Positions 54,480 through 64,000 of a DNA stretch of 64,000 nucleotides are shown piece by piece (the stretch's first letter is position 1; the number at the start of each line of letters is the position of its first letter). Source of the DNA: Nocardioides pinisoli. Its GTDB lineage: Bacteria; Actinomycetota; Actinomycetes; Propionibacteriales; Nocardioidaceae. The position numbers were made by a program, and so were the translations under genes. The DNA lies in contig NZ_JANARS010000005.1 of NCBI RefSeq assembly GCF_024199985.1, positions 372,001 through 436,000 of the forward strand, written 5' to 3'. Under the pieces are notes generated by a model. That model searched no databases and was not told the DNA's origin. It was given only the letters and a program-made list of their open reading frames with translations.

Positions 54480-57410
54480 ATGGGCGCGCTACCCAGCCCG
54501 GACCTGCCACCGGGCGCGCACCACGACCTGGTCCGTGGCCTGCACGACCTGCACCACCGGGCCGGCTGGCCCAGCCTCCGCACGCTCGCCCGGCTGACCG
54601 GCGTCTCCCACACCACGGTCTCGAAGGCCTTCTCGAGCGGTGCCCTGCCACCGTGGGGGACCGTCGAGCTGCTGGTGGAGGCGCTGGGCGGGCGCCGGTC
54701 GGAGTTCCACGCGCTGTGGCTGGCGGCGTCGTCGACGGACGAGGCTCCCGCCCCGTCGCCGGAGATCGCGGGTCGTCGCACCGAGCTCGCGGTGGTGCGC
54801 GACCACCTCGCCGGCAGGGGCGGCCTCCTGGTGGTGACCGGGGAGGCCGGCATCGGCAAGTCCACGCTCGTGCACGCGGCCGCGGCCCGGACGGACACCC
54901 ACGTGGCCGTCGGGCGGTGCCTGCCGTTCTCCACCGACGTGCCGCTGATGCCCGTCGTGGAGCTGCTCCGGTCGATCCACGACCCGGACGGGGGCCGGTG
55001 GGTCGACCTCGCGCTGTCCGGGTGCCCGGGCTATGCGCGCGGGGCGCTCGCCCGGCTGCTGCCGGAGCTGGGTCGCGACGCGCCCTCCACCGACGACGTC
55101 GACTTCGCCCAGCAGCACCTCTACGCCGCCGTCGCGGCCGTGCTCGCCGGGCTCGCGGCGTCACGCCCGCTCGCGCTGGTGGTCGAGGACCTGCACGTGT
55201 CGGACGACACCACCCTCGACCTGCTGGAGTACGTCCTCTCGCGCGACCGCGACGTGCCCGTCACGGTGACGTGGCGACTGGACGACCCCACGGTCCCGCG
55301 GCGGCGCAGCGACTGGCTCGGTCGCGTGCAGGCGCTGCCGGGGGTCCGGACCGTCGACCTCGGCCCGCTCACCCTGGAGGAGACGCACGACCAGCTCCGG
55401 CTGGCCGGGTGGCCCGACGTCACGCCGGACCGGGCCCGACGCATCCACGCGCGGTCCCGGGGGCACCCGCTCTTCACCGCGCAGCTGGCGGTCCAGGGGG
55501 ACGACCCGACGCTCCCGCCGCTGCTCGCCGACCTCCTCGACCGGCGCCTCGGCGACCTCACCCCCGAGCAGGACCGGGTGACCACCGCTCTGGGGGTCGC
55601 CGACCGGCCGCTCGACGTCGAGCTGCTCGCGCGCGCGACCGGTCTCGACGAGGACACCGTGCTCGTCGCGCTCCGGCAGCTCGCGGGACGACACCTCGTG
55701 AGCGTGGGCGCGACCGACATGGTCAGGCTGGCGCACCCGCTCCTCGCCGACGCCGCCCGTCGCCGGCTGCTCCCCGGCGAGGTACGACGGCTGCACCGCA
55801 CCTTCGCCCGGCTGCTCGGGCACGGTGGAGCCGACGCGGCCGTGGTCGCGGAGCACTGGCGGCTGTCGGGTGACACCTCGGAGGAGGCCCGGTGGCGAGC
55901 CGCCGCCGCCCGTCAGGCGCGCCGCCGCACCGACCCACGCTCCGAGGCCGAGCACTGGCTGCGGGTCCTCGAGCTGGGTCGCCAGCACGTCGTCGCGCCC
56001 GAGGGCGTCGTCACGGCCTGGCTGTGCGCCTTCGACGCCCTCCAGCTCTCGGGCCGGCTCGAGGCCTGCGCGGCCCTGGTCGACCACGAGCAGCCCGACG
56101 TCGACGCGCTCCCCGACGAGCAGGCGGCCAGGGTGCTGCGTCGCGCGGCGCAGGTCGCCTGGCTGGTGGGCGACGACCCGGAGGCCGCCGTCGCGCTGGC
56201 CGGCCGCGCGCTCGACCTCCTGGCGGGCCACCCCGTCAGCGCCGGCCTCGTGCACCTCCTCGACCAGCGGGCCAACGCCCTCATGGGCCTCGCCCGCTAC
56301 GACGAGGCCACGCAGGACCTGCAGGCCGCGCTCGACGCGTGCGCGGAGCTCGACGACGGCGCCCTCTACCTCCAGACCGCCGCGACCCTGGGCTGGCACG
56401 TGGGCCACCTCGGCGACCTCGCCGCAGCGCTCGACCTGTTCCGCCGGGCGCGGAGCCGCGTGCGCGGCACGGCCGGACCGTGGCGGGAGGCCTACCTGGC
56501 GATGATGCACACCGACGTGCTGCTGCAGCACCACCGCCCACCACAGGAGGTCGAGGAGGCCGCCCGGCGGGCGCTCGACCTCGGGCGCGAGTGGCAGCTC
56601 GACTTCCACCTCCTCACCATGGTCAAGGCCAACGTCGTCGAGGCCTACCTCGATGCCGGCCGGACCAGTGACGCAGCCGCCCGCATGGCCGAGGTGCCTC
56701 GCTCGCAGAGCTATGACGACTGGCCGGGGCAGTGGGCCTCGGCGCGCCTCGCCATCGTCCAGGGTCGTCCCGAAGACGCGCGCCGGACGATGCACGGGCT
56801 GGTGAAGCTCGGCGGCAGCACCCGCAACCGGCTCAACCGGGCGGTGTGGGAGGCGATGGCACTGCTGTGGCAGGAGGAGCCGGAGCAGGCGTGGGCGGTC
56901 CTGCACGACCCCCTCGAGGCGTTCCTCGACTCACGCGGGATCGTCGACTACTGGCTCGCCTACCTGGTGCTCGCCAGGGCCGTGGCCGACATGTGCACGC
57001 GTCCCGGACGCAGGACGAGGGACCCGACGGCACCGCGGGCGCTCGCGGCGCTGGAGGACCTGCGTCGACGGGCCCGGCTCGACCCGCTGGATCCCCGGCG
57101 GTCATCGGCGGGGGTGGCAGCCGGCGCGACGTGGGACGTCGAGCTCGTCCGTGCCCGCGGCACCGACACGGTGGACCAGTGGTCGCGCGCCGCGACGGCC
57201 TGGGGTCACCTCGGCCGACCGCACTCGGCGGCCTACTGCCGGTGGCGTGCGGCCCAGGTCGCGCTCCGCGAGGGACAGGGCGTCGTCGCCGAGCGGCTGC
57301 TGCGACGTGCCGCGGCCGACGCCCGCGAGCACGTCCCGCTGTCCCGCGTCATCACCGAGACGTCCGCCGGGCAGACGGCACGACGTCGCTCGACGGGCGG
57401 GACCGGTTGA
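54480..57410 (+). CDS. STAND-type ATPase regulator with N-terminal HTH, no LuxR domain
   Basis: Protein of 976 residues. The N-terminus is an Xre-like helix-turn-helix (LRTLARLTGVSHTTVSKAFS, residues 33-52). An AAA/STAND ATPase follows with Walker A GEAGIGKST at residues 121-129 and Walker B ALVVEDLHVSDDTTLDLLEY. The remaining 500 residues are Ala/Leu/Arg-rich helices resembling TPR repeats. Unlike the LAL regulator at the other end of the window there is no LuxR HTH at the C-terminus, which instead ends in a basic tail. GGAGGTGAC directly before the ATG fixes the start, though the frame extends 27 codons upstream. The signal sensed is unknown. Confidence 0.88.
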   Translation: MGALPSPDLPPGAHHDLVRGLHDLHHRAGWPSLRTLARLTGVSHTTVSKAFSSGALPPWGTVELLVEALGGRRSEFHALWLAASSTDEAPAPSPEIAGRRTELAVVRDHLAGRGGLLVVTGEAGIGKSTLVHAAAARTDTHVAVGRCLPFSTDVPLMPVVELLRSIHDPDGGRWVDLALSGCPGYARGALARLLPELGRDAPSTDDVDFAQQHLYAAVAAVLAGLAASRPLALVVEDLHVSDDTTLDLLEYVLSRDRDVPVTVTWRLDDPTVPRRRSDWLGRVQALPGVRTVDLGPLTLEETHDQLRLAGWPDVTPDRARRIHARSRGHPLFTAQLAVQGDDPTLPPLLADLLDRRLGDLTPEQDRVTTALGVADRPLDVELLARATGLDEDTVLVALRQLAGRHLVSVGATDMVRLAHPLLADAARRRLLPGEVRRLHRTFARLLGHGGADAAVVAEHWRLSGDTSEEARWRAAAARQARRRTDPRSEAEHWLRVLELGRQHVVAPEGVVTAWLCAFDALQLSGRLEACAALVDHEQPDVDALPDEQAARVLRRAAQVAWLVGDDPEAAVALAGRALDLLAGHPVSAGLVHLLDQRANALMGLARYDEATQDLQAALDACAELDDGALYLQTAATLGWHVGHLGDLAAALDLFRRARSRVRGTAGPWREAYLAMMHTDVLLQHHRPPQEVEEAARRALDLGREWQLDFHLLTMVKANVVEAYLDAGRTSDAAARMAEVPRSQSYDDWPGQWASARLAIVQGRPEDARRTMHGLVKLGGSTRNRLNRAVWEAMALLWQEEPEQAWAVLHDPLEAFLDSRGIVDYWLAYLVLARAVADMCTRPGRRTRDPTAPRALAALEDLRRRARLDPLDPRRSSAGVAAGATWDVELVRARGTDTVDQWSRAATAWGHLGRPHSAAYCRWRAAQVALREGQGVVAERLLRRAAADAREHVPLSRVITETSAGQTARRRSTGGTG

Positions 57411-57647
57411 CCGCTCCCGAGCCGGGTGCCGGCCGTACTCGTCCCTGAAGTCGAGGCGGTTGCCCGAGGTGTAGTCCGGCACGGGGACGCTTCTCCTCTC
57501 GACCACCTCGTCGCGGCTGGTGTCCGTGACCGGCATGTCGACGTAGGGGGTGCACGCTGCAAGGCCCGCCCAGATGACAGCCGCCGCGGCCAGGGTGGTC
57601 ACCCAGCGGCGGACCGCGTGCGCGTCGGTGCCCGTGTCGGCGCCCAT
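57102..57647 (-). CDS. Putative small lipoprotein, 3' half antisense to the STAND regulator
   Basis: The first 75 residues look like a real lipoprotein: TTLAAAAVIWAGLAACTP with lipobox LAAC, then YVDMPVTDTSRDEVVERRSV and VPDYTSGNRLDFRDEYGRHP. GGAGGG lies eight bases before the ATG. The frame then stays open for about 100 codons of low-complexity text overlapping the last 309 bases of the regulator gene on the other strand. The true protein may be shorter, ending after an undetected frameshift. A spurious extension is the main alternative. Confidence 0.45.
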   Translation of the reverse strand: MGADTGTDAHAVRRWVTTLAAAAVIWAGLAACTPYVDMPVTDTSRDEVVERRSVPVPDYTSGNRLDFRDEYGRHPARERSTGPARRATSCRLPGGRLGDDAGQRDVLAGVGRGTSQQPLGDDALSLAERDLGRTPPAVGRRVRSAEVTPGRRGARPLVHRVGAAGTDELDVPRRAGCHPRR

Positions 57648-57708
57648 GGCCGTGTCCCTCCGTGGTGCCGGGCCCGGCTGGACCGGCAGTCCCTCCACAG
57701 TGGAACCG

Positions 57709-57760
57709 CCACGGCCGTGGTTGACACGGGTTGACGAAGGCTGACACCGCACTCGTCAAC
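57709..57760. promoter_or_regulatory. Palindrome and phased TTGAC repeats upstream of the lipoprotein
   Basis: CCACGGCCGTGG (57709-57720) is a perfect palindrome. Directly after it TTGAC, TTGAC and CTGAC begin at 57721, 57731 and 57741, exactly ten bases apart, and a reverse copy GTCAA is at 57755-57759. Helical phasing suggests cooperative binding of a regulator. Confidence 0.45.
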
Positions 57761-57785
57761 GGTCTGGACCGTCACGCCGAGCGGG

Positions 57786-59483
57786 TCATCGCCTCCGCGG
57801 TGCCGCGACGTGCTGGTAGTCCTTCGACGACTCCCAGTAGCCGCCCCACTCCCAGCCGATCCGGGCGAACGCCGTGACCGGGAGGTCGCCCGCGCGGATC
57901 ACGCCGAGCCGGTCCGGTGCCGAGCGGTCCCGGCGGACCCCGGCGTAGGCCCGCCCCGCCGGCGGATCGATGCTCCCGGGGCGGACGTAGGGGTTCTGCA
58001 CCGGGTTGATGTCGATCGCCTCCCCGTAGGCGTGCTGCGACCAGCTCGTCTGCCCCGCGACGCGCCGGCAGTTGAAGCCGGAGGTGTTGTTGGCCGCCAT
58101 GGAGAGGTCGTCGTCGGCGCGGTAGTCGTCGACGAGCCGCATCCGCGCGATCGGGAAGCCCGCGTCGTAGAGGCGACCGAAGACCTCGGTCACGTCGTCG
58201 GCCCACCGCCGGTGGACGACCATCTCGCCGGTGCGGGCGCGGCCGTCGAAGTCGCGGTGCGTCATCCGGAGGTGGCGCAGCTCGCGCAGCGGCACCGGGC
58301 ACCCGGGCCGGTGGCTGCGGCGCATCCGGTCGGCGAGGTCGGCGTCGACGCGGCTGACCGTCGAGGCGTACGCCGGGTCGTCGGCCTGGGCCTGCCCCCG
58401 CTCGCCCGCCAGCCCCGTGCAGCGCCGCCGGTCGCGCCAGTCGGCGACGGCGCGGGCCCGGGAGGCTCCGGCGAGCGGCACCGGCCGGCCGTCGTCGGGC
58501 GAGATGCGCGCGGGAGTCCACGACTTCCCCACCGCTCCCCCGCTGTCGAGGGTGACGGAGAGGACGCCGGACGCGGCCTGCCGGTCGTGGTACCAGACGA
58601 AGTTGCCCAGCCCGTAGCCCACCACCGCGTCACCCACCCAGCCCGTGCCACCGAGGACGTGCGAGTGGCTGCCCACGACGACGTCCGCACCCGCGTCGGC
58701 GAGGTCGCGCGCGAGCAGCCGCTGCGACTGCGTCGGGCAGGACTGGTACTCCCGTCCCCAGTGCAGGTAGACCACGGCGAGCTGGTCGCGCGCCGACGCC
58801 GCCTCGACGGCGGCGACCAGCGCGTCGGCGTTGCTGCCGCGCGCCGAGGCCGTCCCGAGACGGCCGGGGCGCGCGGTCCACACGTCGCTGGAGCCCTCGC
58901 GCTGGACCATGTCGGCCGCGAGGAAGGCGACCTCGAGCTCGCCGACCTCGACCACGTGGGGGGCGTACGCCGCCTCGCCCCGGCCGGCGCCGACCATCGC
59001 GACTCCGCGCTCCCGTCCGGCGGCCAGCGTGTCCTGCAGGCCGGTCGCGCCGTAGTCGCCCGCGTGGTTGTTGGCCACGCTCACCACGTCGACACCGGCG
59101 TCGGCGAGCACGTCCAGGGCAGCAGGGCGGGTGCGGAACCAGTAGCGGTCACCCGCGTTCTCCAGCTCCTTGGGGTCGCGCCGCCCCCGCTGCGTCACCG
59201 GCGTCTCCAGGTTGACCATGGCCACGTCAGCGGCGCGCAGCGTCCGGGCGATGCTCCCCAGCCCACCCGGGCGTTCGAGCAGCCGGTCGGCCACCCCCTC
59301 GAAGTGCACGTCGCCGCCGAGGGCGATGGTCACCTGACCACTCCGCTTCGGCGACGTCGTGGTCGTGCTGCCGGTCGCGGCGCCGGGTGGCGGGGGCTCC
59401 TCAGCGGGCGACGGCGACGTGCAGCCGGACGCGACGAGCACGCACGCGACGACTCCGGCCAGGTGTCGTGCCCGTCCCTCCAT
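57786..59483 (-). CDS. CapA-family/M15 peptidase fusion lipoprotein
   Basis: Exported lipoprotein of 565 residues with lipobox VASGC at residue 21. The first domain is CapA-like (metallophosphatase fold): VTIALGGDVHFEGVADRLLE, MVNLETPVTQ, VSVANNHAGDYGATGLQDTL, LAVVYLHWGREYQSCPT and ADVVVGSHSHVLGG. The second, from about residue 410, is an M15-type peptidase with SWSQHAYGEAIDINPVQNPY (zinc ligands His and Asp) and WGGYWESSKDYQHVA with the third His. CapA proteins act in polyglutamate or capsule attachment, M15 enzymes cleave D-Ala containing peptides. The fusion suggests a cell-wall attachment or remodelling enzyme. CAGACT six bases before the ATG fits a leaderless start. Confidence 0.88.
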   Translation of the reverse strand: MEGRARHLAGVVACVLVASGCTSPSPAEEPPPPGAATGSTTTTSPKRSGQVTIALGGDVHFEGVADRLLERPGGLGSIARTLRAADVAMVNLETPVTQRGRRDPKELENAGDRYWFRTRPAALDVLADAGVDVVSVANNHAGDYGATGLQDTLAAGRERGVAMVGAGRGEAAYAPHVVEVGELEVAFLAADMVQREGSSDVWTARPGRLGTASARGSNADALVAAVEAASARDQLAVVYLHWGREYQSCPTQSQRLLARDLADAGADVVVGSHSHVLGGTGWVGDAVVGYGLGNFVWYHDRQAASGVLSVTLDSGGAVGKSWTPARISPDDGRPVPLAGASRARAVADWRDRRRCTGLAGERGQAQADDPAYASTVSRVDADLADRMRRSHRPGCPVPLRELRHLRMTHRDFDGRARTGEMVVHRRWADDVTEVFGRLYDAGFPIARMRLVDDYRADDDLSMAANNTSGFNCRRVAGQTSWSQHAYGEAIDINPVQNPYVRPGSIDPPAGRAYAGVRRDRSAPDRLGVIRAGDLPVTAFARIGWEWGGYWESSKDYQHVAAPRRR

Positions 59484-59522
59484 CCCCCGAGTCTGCCGGG
59501 GCCACCCCAACGGGTGGCGGCG

Positions 59523-60335
59523 TCACGAGGTGAGCAGCCGCTCGAGGACGAGCGCGACCCCGTCGTCCTCGTTGGAGGCGGTGACCTCGTCGGCGACGTC
59601 GAGTGCCTCGGGCACCGCGTTGGCCACCGCCACGCCTAGCCCAGCCCACGCGAGCAGCTCCACGTCGTTGGGGGCGTCGCCGAAGGCGACCACCTCCTCG
59701 CGGTCGATGCCCAGCCGTTCGCACAGGCGCGCGACGCCCCAGGCCTTGCTGACGCTGGCGGCCATCACCTCGAGGAACGGTGCGCCCGAGTGGGTCAGCG
59801 CGACGTCGTCGTGCCCGAGCGCGCGGGCGGCCGCGAGCAGCTCGGGCACGCCGAGCTCGGGGTGCCGCACGATCAGCTTGAGGCTCGGCTCGGCGAGCAC
59901 CTCCGCGAGGTCGTGGCCCGACATGGTCGACACGTCGCGCTTGTGGTCCTCGTAGGTCGCCAGGGCGGCGTAGCCCTCCTGCGCGACGAAGCCCTCGCCG
60001 CCGTCCCGGACGCTGACGTGCAGCAGGCCCGGGATGCGCTCGGCCAGCGCCGCGACCAGCCGCTGCTGCGCCTCCACGGCGACCGGCTCCTCGAAGATCC
60101 GCTCGCCGGTGGTCAGGTGGATGCCCAGCGAGCCGTTGGAGCACACCGCCCACCCGTCGAACCCGGCCGCCTCGGCGAGCGGGCGGACCCCCAGAGGCTG
60201 CCGCGCGGTGACCGGCACGACGTGCACCCCCGCGGCGCGGGCGGCGTCGAGCGCGGCGCGGGTGCGCGGGCTCACGCTGCGGTCCCCGCGCAGCAGGGTG
60301 CCGTCGAGGTCGGTCGCCACCAGTCGGAGTCGCAT
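59523..60335 (-). CDS. HAD-superfamily hydrolase (Cof type)
   Basis: Phosphatase of 270 residues. Motif I is LRLVATDLDGTLLRGDRSVS with the nucleophile Asp, motif II/III pieces include VVPVTARQPLGVRPLAEAAG, and motif IV is EEVVAFGDAPNDVELLAWAG. The Cof-type cap (IIB) lies between. Such enzymes dephosphorylate sugar phosphates, FMN or pyridoxal phosphate. The ATG is seven bases from TAGCGT, so the message is probably leaderless. Confidence 0.92.
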   Translation of the reverse strand: MRLRLVATDLDGTLLRGDRSVSPRTRAALDAARAAGVHVVPVTARQPLGVRPLAEAAGFDGWAVCSNGSLGIHLTTGERIFEEPVAVEAQQRLVAALAERIPGLLHVSVRDGGEGFVAQEGYAALATYEDHKRDVSTMSGHDLAEVLAEPSLKLIVRHPELGVPELLAAARALGHDDVALTHSGAPFLEVMAASVSKAWGVARLCERLGIDREEVVAFGDAPNDVELLAWAGLGVAVANAVPEALDVADEVTASNEDDGVALVLERLLTS

Positions 60336-60342
60336 GCGGAAG

Positions 60343-60348
60343 ACGCTA
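60343..60348 (-). promoter_or_regulatory. -10 element of the HAD hydrolase gene (leaderless)
   Basis: TAGCGT on the minus strand, seven bases before the ATG. Confidence 0.5.
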
Positions 60349-60356
60349 TGCGCCCG

Positions 60357-61424
60357 TCAGGCCGCCGCAGCGGCCAGGTGCCGCGACACCGCGAGCGCGG
60401 CCTGACGACCGGCGCGCGAGGCACCGACGGTGCTCGCCGACGGGCCGTAGCCCACCAGCTGCACGCGCGGGTCGCGCACCGTCGTGGTCGCGCCCTGCAC
60501 GTTGCCGGGCACGGGGACGAGGGCGATGCCGCCCTCCGGCGACCTGAGGCCGAGGGGCGCGAGGTGGTCGACGGCGGGGCGGAAGCCGGTGGCCCAGAGG
60601 ATCACGTCGACCGGCTCGAAGCGCCCATCAGCCCACCGCACCCCGTCGGGCTCGATCCGCTCGAACATCGGCAGCCGCCGGTCGTAGACGCCGAGCCGGG
60701 CCGCCTCCTGCTCCTGCGGACGCAGCGCCAGGCCCGTCACGCTGACGACGCTCGCCGGCGGCAGCCCACGTCGTACGCGCTCCTCGACGGCGGTGACCGC
60801 GGCGAGGCCGGCAGCGGAGTCGAAGTCGGCGTCGCGCCACACCGGTGGGCGGCGGGTGACCCACATCGTGTCGGCGACGGGCCCGAGCTCGCCGAGGAGC
60901 TGGACCGCGGAGGCGCCGCCGCCGACCACGAGCACGCGCCTGCCCCGGAAGTGGTCGGCGCCCGGGTAGCCGGCGGTGTGCAGCTGCTCGCCCGCGAAGG
61001 TGCCGATGCCCGGGTAGTGCGGCACGAACGGACGCGTCCAGGTGCCCGTGGCGTTGACCAGGGTCCGGGTGCGCCAGACGCGGTCGCCGGCGCGCACGAC
61101 GAGGAGGTCGCCCTCGCTGTCGACGCGGTCCACGTTCACCGGGCGCACCACGGGGAGGTGGTGCCACCGCTCGTAGCCGTCGAAGTAGTCCGGCACCACG
61201 AGGTTGGCCGCCCGGCCGCTGCCGTCGGGGGCGGTCGACGCCGGCAGGTCGGCGACCCCGTGCACGTCGTCCATGCTCAGCGACGGCCACCGGTGCTGCC
61301 AGGCCCCGCCGGGCCCCGGGTTGGCGTCGAGCACGAGGTGGTCGATGCCCCGCTGGCGCAGGAAGTAGGACGCCGCGAGCCCGGCCTGGCCGGCGCCGAT
61401 GACGACGGAGTCGAGGACGTGCAT
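60357..61424 (-). CDS. FAD-dependent monooxygenase-like oxidoreductase (CzcO/FMO type)
   Basis: Flavoprotein of 355 residues. The FAD motif is SVVIGAGQAGLAASYFLRQR, the NADPH motif RRVLVVGGGASAVQLLGELG, with LVNATGTWTRPFVPHYPG between and VDVILWATGFRPAVDHLAPL near the end, as in flavin-containing monooxygenases and CzcO-like proteins. It probably oxidises small molecules or reduces disulfides; the substrate is unknown. It follows the HAD gene on the same strand with 21 bases between, but as upstream gene it may lead a two-gene unit. Confidence 0.88.
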   Translation of the reverse strand: MHVLDSVVIGAGQAGLAASYFLRQRGIDHLVLDANPGPGGAWQHRWPSLSMDDVHGVADLPASTAPDGSGRAANLVVPDYFDGYERWHHLPVVRPVNVDRVDSEGDLLVVRAGDRVWRTRTLVNATGTWTRPFVPHYPGIGTFAGEQLHTAGYPGADHFRGRRVLVVGGGASAVQLLGELGPVADTMWVTRRPPVWRDADFDSAAGLAAVTAVEERVRRGLPPASVVSVTGLALRPQEQEAARLGVYDRRLPMFERIEPDGVRWADGRFEPVDVILWATGFRPAVDHLAPLGLRSPEGGIALVPVPGNVQGATTTVRDPRVQLVGYGPSASTVGASRAGRQAALAVSRHLAAAAA

Positions 61425-61487
61425 GCCGTCCCAACGCCGACCCGCTCGGCTCTATGCCCGTGACCGGCCACGTGGCAGCCTCGGGGC

Positions 61488-62249
61488 ATGGACATCGCGA
61501 CGCGCGCCACGACCCTCCTCGACCTCCACCACACCGGCTCCACGCTAGTCCTGCCCAACGTCTGGGACGCCTGGTCCGCGAAAGTCGTCGCCGGCGCCGG
61601 CTTCGGCGCGCTCAGCATCGGCAGCCACCCGCTGGCCGACTCCCGTGGCCAGGGCGACAACGAGCACATGACGCTCGACGACGCCCTCGACGGCGTACGC
61701 CGCATCTGCTCGGCCGTGCCCGAGGCCCCGGTCACCGCCGACATGGAGGCCGGCTACGGCGCCGCGCCGGCCGAGCTGGTCGAGCGGCTGCTCGAGGCCG
61801 GCGCCGTCGGCCTCAACATCGAGGACACCGTTCACTCCGAGGGCGGGCGGATGCGGTCGGTGGCCGAGCACGCCGACTACATCGGCGCGATCCGCCAGGC
61901 CGCCGACGCGGCCGGCGTCGACCTGGTGGTCAACGCACGCACCGACGTCTTCCTCAAGAAGGACCGGTTCGAGGACCCGGTCGGCGAGGCGATCACCCGG
62001 CTGCAGGCGTGCGAGGAGGCGGGCGCGCGCTGCGTCTACCCCGTCGGCGTGCCCGACGCGGCGGCGCTGCAGGCCCTGCTCGACGCCCTCTCCGGGCCGG
62101 TCAACGTCATCGCCAACCCGCGCACCGGCAGCGCCGCCGGGTCGCTGGAGGACCTGCAGGCGATGGGCGTGCACCGGGTGACCTTCGGCCCCAAGCTCAT
62201 GCAGGAGCTCGCGCCCGAGCTCGCGGCACTGGTCGAGCCCTGGAGGTGA
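61488..62249 (+). CDS. Isocitrate lyase/PEP mutase-family protein
   Basis: Protein of 253 residues with the ICL/PEPM barrel. VLPNVWDAWSAKVVAGAGFG opens it, VTADMEAGYGAAPAELVERL supplies the Mg-binding Asp, AVGLNIEDTVHSEGGRMRSV follows, and VDLVVNARTDVFLKKDRF is the conserved NARTD strand. The typical catalytic Cys loop of isocitrate lyase (KKCGH) is absent. It therefore belongs to the broad group of carboxy-phosphonate or oxaloacetate-related lyases with unknown substrates. It is divergent from the FMO-like gene. Confidence 0.9.
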   Translation: MDIATRATTLLDLHHTGSTLVLPNVWDAWSAKVVAGAGFGALSIGSHPLADSRGQGDNEHMTLDDALDGVRRICSAVPEAPVTADMEAGYGAAPAELVERLLEAGAVGLNIEDTVHSEGGRMRSVAEHADYIGAIRQAADAAGVDLVVNARTDVFLKKDRFEDPVGEAITRLQACEEAGARCVYPVGVPDAAALQALLDALSGPVNVIANPRTGSAAGSLEDLQAMGVHRVTFGPKLMQELAPELAALVEPWR

Positions 62250-62274
62250 CGTCCGGGCGGGCGCCGACCCGGCG

Positions 62275-62280
62275 TAGCAT
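62275..62280 (+). promoter_or_regulatory. -10 element of the fumarase gene (leaderless)
   Basis: TAGCAT eight bases before the GTG start, with no ribosome site. Confidence 0.5.
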
Positions 62281-62288
62281 CACGGGCC

Positions 62289-64000
<1,712 letters not shown>

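Overview
The window is very GC-rich with many GTG starts, four-base GTGA/ATGA stop-start overlaps and numerous leaderless genes. This is typical of a high-GC actinobacterium, and the gene content (SigE-family ECF sigma factor, DUF6542, DUF5996, DUF6518, DUF1707 and DUF4245 proteins, class II FBPase GlpX, many LacI/GntR/LAL regulators) points to the Nocardioidaceae or a close relative. The genus call is inference from gene content; no rRNA or tRNA gene was found to support it.

Layout. 1-6.8 kb: start of an ABC exporter ATPase, a large LuxR-type (LAL) ATPase regulator, and a run of small genes (GNAT, flavodoxin-like oxidoreductase, DUF5996, DUF6518, F420-reductase-like). 7-10 kb: a secreted ExeM/NucH-type nuclease. 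10-14 kb: accessory and decayed DNA, with a membrane protein, a degenerate reading frame, a GntR-membrane protein operon with repeated operator-like sites, a small membrane protein, and the debris of an IS3 transposase and of a tyrosine integrase. 14-27 kb: housekeeping and metabolism (ychF, two paralogous secreted metzincin proteases flanking a PH-domain membrane pair and an acyl-CoA dehydrogenase, xthA, an MFS transporter, a GlxA-type regulator, an aldo/keto reductase, rmuC). 27-33 kb: an ECF sigma factor with its membrane partner, an ispH/YciO operon divergent from xseAB, and two perfect copies of a 54-nt palindromic repeat. 33-36 kb: a molybdate module (HTH-TOBE regulator, modABC), followed by glpX. 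37-40 kb: two alpha/beta hydrolases and galK.

40-54 kb is a carbohydrate island. It holds two complete ABC sugar importers (binding protein, two permeases, MsiK/UgpC-type ATPase), an amylosucrase-like GH13 enzyme divergent from a GH32 fructosidase, and a LacI regulator with a convincing operator in front of the second, AglEFG-like importer. The simplest reading is uptake of sucrose and related alpha-glucosides, then either hydrolysis by GH32 or transglucosylation by the amylosucrase-like enzyme. Strong perfect-stem hairpins separate the blocks.

54-64 kb: a DUF1707 protein, a 976-residue STAND-type ATPase with an N-terminal HTH and no LuxR domain, a small lipoprotein that may overlap it antisense, a CapA-M15 peptidase fusion lipoprotein, a HAD phosphatase, a flavin monooxygenase-like protein, a PEP mutase/isocitrate lyase-family protein and a class I fumarase that ends at the window edge.

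A window-wide pattern is a TAnnnT-like -10 hexamer lying 6-8 nt before the start codon of many genes, which marks leaderless transcripts and was used here to choose several starts. I found no CRISPR array, no phage block and no obviously new defence system. The least described arrangements are the CapA-M15 fusion, the HTH-STAND regulator with its overlapping lipoprotein and phased TTGAC repeats, the paired metzincins, and the tandem palindromic repeat.
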